Source of the DNA: Aplysia californica | Taxonomy: Eukaryota > Mollusca > Gastropoda > Aplysiida > Aplysiidae | Reading direction: 5' to 3' | NCBI RefSeq assembly: GCF_000002075.1 | Contig: NW_004797278.1 | Span: 215,252 to 279,251, forward strand | DNA length: 64,000 nt | In this document: piece by piece, positions 47,701 to 57,332 of the stretch | Position numbering within the stretch: the stretch's first letter is position 1 | Layout of the letters: each line of letters begins with the position of its first letter | Position numbers and translations under genes: made by a program | The notes under the pieces: generated by a model | Databases searched by the model: none | Told to the model about the DNA's origin: nothing | Seen by the model: only the letters and a program-made list of their open reading frames with translations

Positions 47701-50700
47701 CGTCGTACAATCTATCATTTTTTTTCCTTTGAAAAGATTTCTATTGTTTGAATGCAATTTTGTTGGTTCTAATCAAGTTTCACTAGTATTTGGTTCAGGG
47801 ATTTTACATTGCTTTTATGTCCTACTGTGCTGGCTTGCATGGTTTCCAGCGAGTGACATTACATTTCTGTCTGTTGAGAGTAAAAAAAACTTCTGATCTT
47901 TCAAACTATTTGATACTATCTTTTTATGATAGAATAAAAGGCCGCTCATGCTCTATTTCCACTGGTGGTTCAACAAGTTAATATCTGTACATTATATGGA
48001 TAAAGAAGGTAGATTGCTTCAAATACTGTAGTTTTCACTATGCATTATATTCCTCTCTACCAGTGGATTATGAGCAGTCAGAATCGGGCGTGACAGCTCT
48101 GATGATTGCGGCTGGCCGAGGCTTTGTGGACATAGTGGAGCATCTGCTCGACCTTGGGGCCAACTTCAACGTCAAGACAAACCACGAGTGGACGGCCATT
48201 GACTTTGCCAAGCAGTTTGAACAGCAGGAGATTGTGGAGCTTCTGCAAGCTTATGCGTTAGTCACTCATTTCTGTATTTGGTGGTGGTGGTGCTTCTTGG
48301 ACTTGGGTGAGAAGACGGGAGTTTGACATTGTTACTGATTGGTGCTACAGATTTCCGATTTCAGCGATGAAAATCTATTACTATGTCACTGTGCTTCACT
48401 TCAAGTGATACAAATAAATGAGGGTGTTTGATTTTTTTGTAAGTTTCATGCCCCACAGAATGTTGTTGGGAAAAGTAAAGAAGCAAGAAAAGAAGGGGGA
48501 CTTGATACTTCAGTTAACATAAAATTTACTCATCAGGGCTTTCATCTGAATGTGTGTGTGTTATTCCGCCATTATAATAGTTACGTTTCTTCTTCCATTT
48601 TGGGGGGGGGGGAGGAAAAGGGCTGCAAATAAATAAGAGAACGGCATTGATGTCTATAGTTGAAACCAGGTTCTCAAGAAGAGATGGAAATATATATTAT
48701 TGATATGAAAACTTTTTATGTGTTGGTTGTTCCTATCTTCAGAAAAAAGGAGAAATTCTCACATTGCTTATTTCAGATTATTGCATTGCATGTTTTTTAA
48801 TGAGGATTATTTAAAATGAACGCTGAAATAAGTGAAGTTATTTTGGTCTTAGTGGATCGATCTTATTTTGTTTGCTCAATCATATTTTTGTTCTGCCTAC
48901 TCTTTTTTCTTTCCATCAATGTGTCACTAGTAGTAATGGCACTTTTATGTTTTGACTAAAAAACCCAGAACAGGATCTATGTTTCCTTTACCATGACATG
49001 TCTTGCAATTTGAACATTTAAGCTTTTCAGGATAGATATTTTATTTGTTTCTGTATGAATGGGTCATGTTTTGCCCCAAGGGATATAACCTCACCGCAAC
49101 TTTTGCCTCATCAGACTCGCTTCAGAATCCAGATTAGCCAGTGCCAAAGATGAGGACATGGAACTGATATCAGCTGAAGACAGAGAACTTCTCAGTGCTT
49201 ATCAACACAGCTTTGATGATGAGAAAGTGGATACTGATTTAATCACTGAACTCATTTTAAAACTCCACTTCGACTGTAAAGAAGGTAATTTCTCATAGCT
49301 TCAAATCTGTCTCGTACATTTATTTTTAAAAAGTATTAAGGCCTGAAAGATATTTATATTCAGTAAACTTCTGTATCATGGGTTATTTTGTCTATGTGAA
49401 CACTATGAGTTCTTCTACCATGGAATGTATACTCTGGAACTTTAAGTAAAAGAATTTTTTTGATGGGTTTTTGATCAGGGACGTACAAAAGTTACCTTAC
49501 TTGTTTGATTCGGATTAGTATTAACTCTGTGCTGGCTAATGCTTGGATGGAAAAGACCTGTTACTTCATTTTAAAAATTTTTATTGCTCTTGTTTCAGAA
49601 GTGCTTTTTACCGATATAGAGGTTTCTTTGCAAGTTGTTTTGTAAATGCTGTAATGGAGTACACATTTATTTTGACTTTTGCAGGTGCCATCTTGGTATT
49701 TCTTCCCGGGTATGAAGACATCATGACAGTACATGGAAAGATAATACATGACGAAAGGTTTGCAAGTAAAAAGTAAGTTTTCAACGTTTATGATTCAGTC
49801 ATCACCTCGTAGGGGAGTATAGGTCACAAACAAGAGCTCTTCATGTACTACTGTACTGAGCTATAGTCTCCACCTCTGTCCAGCTGTATCTCATCAACTT
49901 TTAGTAGGTTGGAATCTTAGTCCTCCATCCAAGTACTTTTAGTCCATTCTTTCTTTCTCTTTTGTTATGGATTCCTTAAGGCTTAGTGGGTAAAGTTTGT
50001 TTTCAGTTTTCTCAAAGTGTGTTCTGTCCACTTCCTTTTTCTCTTTATGATTTCTGTGTCTATTTTCTGTTGATTTATTTGCTCCTGTAGTTGATAATTT
50101 CTGAAGATGTCACTCCAATTAATTTGTTGTATTTATCTGAAGCAGCTGTTGATAAATGCTTCTAGCTTTTAGGAGTTTGTATTGTAAGATTCCTTGTTTG
50201 TGATCCGTTGGATTGTTCACTTTTCTAAGTTGTGTGAAAGCATCTCTTGCCTTGCTTATTCTTGTCTTTACATTTGCATCTGTTTCTTGTGTATAATGCT
50301 ACCTATGTAAGTGAAGGAATCAATTTTAGGTCATTGATGGTGGTTTTTGACCCTTAATATCTTTGTCTTGTCTGGATGTGCTTTAACACCTTTCATCTTT
50401 TGCTCCCTTCTTCATCTGTTGGTGACTATGTGAAATAAAGCAAAATCATCTGCAAAGTCCTGGTCTTCAAATTGCATCCATAATGTCAATCCACTCGATT
50501 CCTGTCTTTTTGTGTTCTATGGTCGTTTTCATGTTGCAATTGATAATCATAATGAAATGGGATCTAACAAATTTATTCAAAGTTATTATACATTTACAAT
50601 TTGTAATAGCCCTTTTTGTCATGGATGTTTTAAAGTACAGTCAAACCTGTGTAAGATGGAATTGCAAGGGAGCCGGGGGAAAAATTCTTTCATAGACAGG

Positions 50701-53700
50701 GGAATTTAGGGGGAGATGGAGGGGGTTTCAGAGGCCCATGTGGTGGGATCAAGGGTCGCTTGTCCGGTCAGCAGTCAATGGTTAAAACTTCACACCTCTC
50801 AAGTGCTATCCTCTCTGATAATGGCATGCGTCAGTTCTGCTTATCCATTGCCGCCAGTGCTTGCATCTCATAGGACCACTGTTTAACCTATTAAAAAAAC
50901 AGAAATATTTTAACATCTCTTTTGCTCCAACCCTTATACTTGCCCATCGGTGTAATAAGCACAGTCAACCAATGCCACCCCTCCCATGCATGTAACAACA
51001 ATTTGAGGAACATCAATCCCCAAATTGCACCCCTGCTCCTCTTCCTCGCCTGGCGGCATCACGTAAAGGTTAGAGACGATGGAACCAAACTTAAGTTTTT
51101 TTTCAAATTTGGGCTGATGAGTGTGCAAGGTATTTTCCGTCTTAAACATATAAAAACCCTTCAAAAAGAAGGAATTTCTCTTTGTTTCTGCATTAGACAG
51201 GTTTACATTTTATAGAGGTAATTATAAAGGAATTTATCAAACGCGGGGGGGGGGCAGGGAGATTGTTATGGCAGGTTTCCATTGTGGCAGGTTCGACTGT
51301 ATTATTAACTTGAAACTTTTCAGACATCTGGTTTCCCTACATTGATTCAGACTTCGTAGTAAGAGAACTGTGTGAACAAGGAAGGTTGATTATCATTTTT
51401 GTACTAAAACATCGATTGGTACATTGAATTTCAATGGTATCTTTAGTGAAAAAATTTAGTTTATTTTGGTTAACAACTTCGTTTGGAATAAGACACAGAA
51501 GTTTTACCTTTAAGTTCAGCAAGGTTCATTGACATTGTATGTAATTTTATTTGCCAACAGAAACACCTTTCTCCTCTTCACTCTCCACTCGTCCATCCAA
51601 GCTTCAGAACAGAAAAAGGTCTTCAGAGCAACCTCAAAAGGAGTGCGAAAAATTGTATGTTTGTTTTGTTAAAATATGCCTATATTGTTGTATTTTTGCT
51701 TCTATTCATTTTCTTTTTTCTTTTAGGGGGGGGGGGGTGTATTTAGGTGGGAGGGGAAAAGCTTGGAATGTGAAAAAGGGGGGGGGGGGGGGGGGCAAGA
51801 GAAGGAAACACTTGTCCCCCCCCCCCTCCCCTTTCTCTTTGTTCTCCATTTGAGTGCTAAAGGGGTAGTAAGTCAAAGGTTCTTGAACCAATTAATGAAA
51901 GCTAATATATGTGGCTTGCCCTCTTAACAGTTTTTGGTTTTGTTTTGTTTATGCTGAAGCATTTAGCATATAATTGTTGGTTCAAAAGACTATTTTCTGC
52001 TTTTTAAAATCTAAGATAAAGGGTTTTAAAGATTCATATTGCAATGCACCAGACTGAAGTGGGCTGCTATTCCCAGTTGGTGCATTTCTTGTTTTTCCTG
52101 AGTTACTTAGGTTAAGGCTAAGAAGTAACATTTTATTTTTCCTGTATTAGAAAATCAGGTAAAGCAGCTCTCATTTTTATGGAAGTTTTTTTTTTTTCAT
52201 TCTCCAGATTTTGTCTACAAATATTGCAGAGACATCAGTAACTATCAATGATGTGGTATATGTCATTGATAGTGGCAAAGTCAAAGAGGTAATGTGATAA
52301 GAAGAAAACCCAGTAGTCTTTAAATTGTCTGAAAGTAGAAATGAACTTTTTAAATGCTAAAAATGTGACAACTCTTCTCTCTCTGCCAGAGTTGGTCTCA
52401 CTGGCCAGCAGAAGCCAGAGATCATCTTGATCTTTATTTTTTCTATTTCTCTTTAACACTTTCCGCCCAGGCAATGCACAGAGCGGGCAACACTTATCCC
52501 CATGGACTAGGATACAGATGTGGTACACGCTATATCACACCGTCGCCGATCGGCGTCCCATGGGGGGCAAAGTGTTAAAAAACATTCTCTTTGGGGGCTC
52601 TTGTGGTCTAGAGGTTCAGATATTTGTCTCTCATTCAATAGGTCCTGGGTTTGAATCCGGATTGCAACGAAAATTATCTGCTCTAAAATGTTCTCCTTTC
52701 ACATCCTTTCCTGCTCTCTTACAGTGTTCCGTCATCTGCTTTCGTCTCCACTTTCTGCCCCCACCCACTCACCTCCTTTGCCCCCCTCCTCCGGGCTCCT
52801 AATTCTTTGTGCAGCCTTTTTACTGCTACTTCTTGGCCCCTTCTTACTGCTGTCTTTCGGCCACACCCCTGATCTTAAGGTAGATAAGATCTAAGACCAA
52901 GCCTTCTCAGATAAGGGCGAAAAATCTTGGAGGTCCCGTGTGCAGATTGCGCACATTAAAGATCCCTTGGTGGTCCAAAATTGATAAAAAGTAGGCTTCG
53001 GCCGACACCCGGACAAAATAAAAAATTTCCAAGTGAAAATGGTTAATGTGTCCCGTGCGCTCATATGACCTTATGCAGTTGCGAGTGCCGTAAAAAGAAA
53101 AAAGAAAAGAAAAAATCCCAAACCTTCTCCTCTGTGGATAGTTGTGGTCATTGCCAAACTCTGGCAGCCGAACTATTTTAATTATTATTATTAGTCTTTA
53201 AATGTTTGATACTGGATATGATACTGAGCTTGATTAGACACAAACAATTCTTTTTTGGATATTTTCATAATCTGTATGGAAAGTACCCCATCCTTAGAAC
53301 TAAATTTTCACATTAATTGATACATATGTGAGTATCAGAAATATATTGATCAAAGAATTGTCCAGTATGTCTGTAAATAATGGCTAACAAAATATTGCCC
53401 CAGTCTTAACTTGTTATAGTGGTTATTTGTGAAACAATAAGATAATATGATGAAGTAATTGGCTTTTAAAGTGCTCTGTTTTATTTAATGGTTAATGAAG
53501 ACTACTAAGTAAGATTAAAAAGAAAGTCATGCAAAGAAACTCGTACACTGTGATGTCTATGTGCATAAGTCATGTTCAAGGAGGAGGTGCCTTAGATACT
53601 GTGGCTGAGTTGGGTTGAATAGACAGTGTTCATGTTCTGATTGCTTTCAGTGCCAGGGTCTGGAAGTAAGATCACATCTTCAGGGAGAAATGAAAGAAAA

Positions 53701-56700
53701 GGGATCAGCCATTGTATTTTCTAGCCAAGAAAGAAGAAAGGAAAATAATACATATATTCTTTCTATTCCTTAGAAAACGTTTGATGCCCTGAGTAACTTT
53801 TCAACATTGAATTCTAACTGGATATCAAAAGCAAGTGCTCTGCAGAGGAAAGGAAGGTAATGTGAACATTGCCAGTGAAGAAGAGAAAACAAGTGATGGT
53901 TTATAGTGTTTTGAATTAGTCTCTAAGACATTTTGTTTGTTTTGAGTTTGATTAATGAGAAGCACAATGATACAATGAAGCCTATTTAGTGCCGGAGAAA
54001 AACATGACAGACAGACAGAATCAACAGGGGAAAAAAGGAAGCAGGACCCACAAAGTCATGTTGCTTTCTTATTCAGATTTTAGTCAAGGTACACAACATT
54101 GGAAGAAAAAGAACTTTGATCCTCCTTCTTTAAATCATAAAGGGAGATTTAAGTATTTACTGACTGACGAATAAGGAAAAGTCACCAGGCTCTAGGAATG
54201 TCATTCTATGGACTTAATTTCTTTTAGTTTGCAATTTAAGGAGGCTGTCTCAGAAAGAATAATGTTAGAATATGTGAAAAGTCAAAAGGAATATGTTTTT
54301 GTGGTTCAAAATTAAACTAGAATTCATTATTGTAATAAAGACTTGAAGAATACATTAACCGATCATATGCTGAAAGTCGTTCATTCTACATTGCTAGATC
54401 AACATAAAACTGCTTAAATTGATAAAGTCGCTAAAGAATATTGTTTTTTGCTTTGTGCTGCTTGTAGAGCTGGAAGATGTCAAGCAGGAAAATGCTATCA
54501 CCTGTTCAGTCGAGGACGCTATGTGCACTTGCAAGATTATCCCACACCTGAAATTTTAAGGCTTCCATTACAGGTAAGAAGCATTCTTTCTTTCTGTTTG
54601 GATCAGCAAGAAGTACACTTGTTTCCTCCTATGTTTCTGAGTATACCTCATATCACTTTAAAAAGTCCATGGTATTTCGGATGTGTTCTATACAGATTTT
54701 AAGATAAGGGTGGAAAAAATGGAAAGCTTTTTGAGTAATAAAATAGATATCATGTAAGTTGTCAGACATGGAAAGAAAATGCTATAGTAGAGAAATCAAC
54801 AGAGGCATTTTGTCCATACATCCATTTATCCGTCCATCCCTCCCCCTTCCTCTTTTCAGTTATATTCTTGTTTACTCATGGACCCCTTTCTTTCGATTGT
54901 TTTTTTTTTCCGCAGGAAGTATGCTTGCACACAAAGCTGTTGGCGCCCAATACAGAAACTATCACAGGGTTTTTGTCCAAGTGTCCCCAGGCTCCCCCTC
55001 CACTGGTTATTATCAATGCTGTGCAGTTGTTGAAGGTCAGTGTCAAGAACTTTTTACAATTGGTTTCATTTACCTTGCAGTCATTCTCATTTTTTAAATT
55101 AGTTTGTAGTGCAGCAGATTCTAATATACACTCACACCATTTTATATTTCACATTTTATGATAATATTAAATATTTTTTGCTGTTTTTGAAATAGTAAAT
55201 TTTGTTACCAAAGACTTCACCGATATGGAAGACAGTAGCGAAAAAATAATTTAGTCATGGTTTCTGAATAAGTATTGGTGAATAATGATAATGTTTAAAA
55301 CAGTTGTTAGTTTAATTGTTCAGTTGTTATAGGTTGTGGGGGAGCATCGCAGGTGACTTGCAAACCAGCTCCCTCTATCCACATCTCTTCTCTCACTTTC
55401 TCAGTGCCTTGCTCAGCTTCAGGCCCGTCCATCCTGGAATGTGTTATGCATTCTAAGATGTATAAAAAGGGTCACCAAAAGTACCTCCACAGTGGGTGTA
55501 TATGTGAAGTTTTTGTATAATACCTACAAAGTTGCTCCAAACTTTGTTGATTTTGAACTGCCAGATTTTGTATCACAACCTGAATTGTGTGGCCTCATTC
55601 ATGCCATGCACCTGGTAGACACTGAGACAAAAATTCACTTTTAAAAATTAAATGAGAACAAAGTGAGCTGTATAAAGTTTGGGGTGTTTTCTTGTGAGAT
55701 AGGTATTCTCTCCACTGTTGTTGACTTTCATACAAATTGAAATATGTGTTGCAATTACAGGTCTCTCTATTTTTATCTGAATATTATTTTCTAACACAGA
55801 CTGTCAGCTACATCTGAGGGCCAACTACTGAACCAGCTCAGTAGTGGAAAAGAATGAGAATGAAAAATTGACTCCTATATATATTTATTTTGTATCTATT
55901 TTATTTAAATTATGTTTCCCTAATTTTCCTGAGTAGGAGATTGATGCCTTGGACCCATGGGAAGAGCTGACAGAGCTGGGGCAGCACCTTGTGGACCTGC
56001 CAGTGGAGCCAAAGCTGGGCAAAATGGTTCTGTATGCTGTTGTGCTCAAGTGTTTGGACCCAGTGCTCACCATTGTGTGCACCATGGCGCACCGGGAGCC
56101 GTGTAAGTGTTCCAGACACAGCCCCAGCTCACCATAGTGTAGATTTAGGTCATTAGACACTATCTTGTGCTGGTTTTAGGAAAAAAGAGACACAGTCGTT
56201 CTTTATTAAGGTTTGTTTTGTATTTTTTCCATCTTGTCATGAATGATAGTTTAAAGAGGGAGGGAATGGGTTTGTCATAATATACCAAATGTATTAGTGA
56301 TTGCCTTCTTTGCACACTGAGTTTAGTGTCACGAGCAGCAATTGCCCTTCAATAAGGTTTTATGACTTTGCTTGTAAAAATTCTATGAGCATTCTTATGA
56401 TCACGTATATTAGCTTATTACTTACTTTGTCTTCAACTTCATAACTTAAGTCTTACTATACCAGCCATGGCTTAGGCTTGTGACTGCAATGAATTTATGT
56501 ATCTAGAATCTGAGCATAAGTAGATGTAGTAATTGGTTGATATAGCAGACATGCCACTCGTCTCGATTTAATCGGGATACCCCGATTTTTTGCCTCAATT
56601 CTCAAGCTTCCCGATTGTCCCCATTTCGATCACGTGTATCCCGATTTTTGTGTTTCATCTGTTGCACCGGATTTTTCTAAAAGCTTACTCAGCGTTCTTC

Positions 56701-57300
56701 TCTGTCACGGGAAGCACTTGTTGAACTTCATGTCAGCAGGAACTCGGAGCACTATTTTCCGAAATATGGATGCTGGATTTAGAAGTTGACTCGCCCCAAC
56801 TTGTGTTGGAACTTTGCTCGCACGCGTTATTTTAACTGTAATGGAAATAGTATCGATTTGACAGTCCAACTTGGGACATTCTCAAGATCTATTTTAGCTT
56901 TTGTTTCCACTCCGAATTCTCCGATGATGGCCTGATAACTGTTTCAATTGCTACATACAAATGATTATTCATAGTTCTTCTGTTACTTTCAAAACAAGCT
57001 TTGTCTGAGTTCTGGTTAGTTGGGCCAGTCATCAAGACCTGTCTGTAAAACTGTTTCAATCCTGCGTTTGCATCACATGACATGACCTCAGCGTGTGAGT
57101 TCCACGTGTATCGAGGACCGTCCGTTGACGAGGTCAACTTAAGTTCATCCACATTGGTTGAAGCGTCTTTCAGGACTTAACTTTCTTTTGGGGGGTGTTA
57201 GACTAGGACTTGGACTAGGAGTGCTTGATGTAATACTGCAGGATAAATAATAAAACACACACACACATGCACACACACACACACACATACACACACGCTC

Positions 57301-57332
<32 letters not shown>

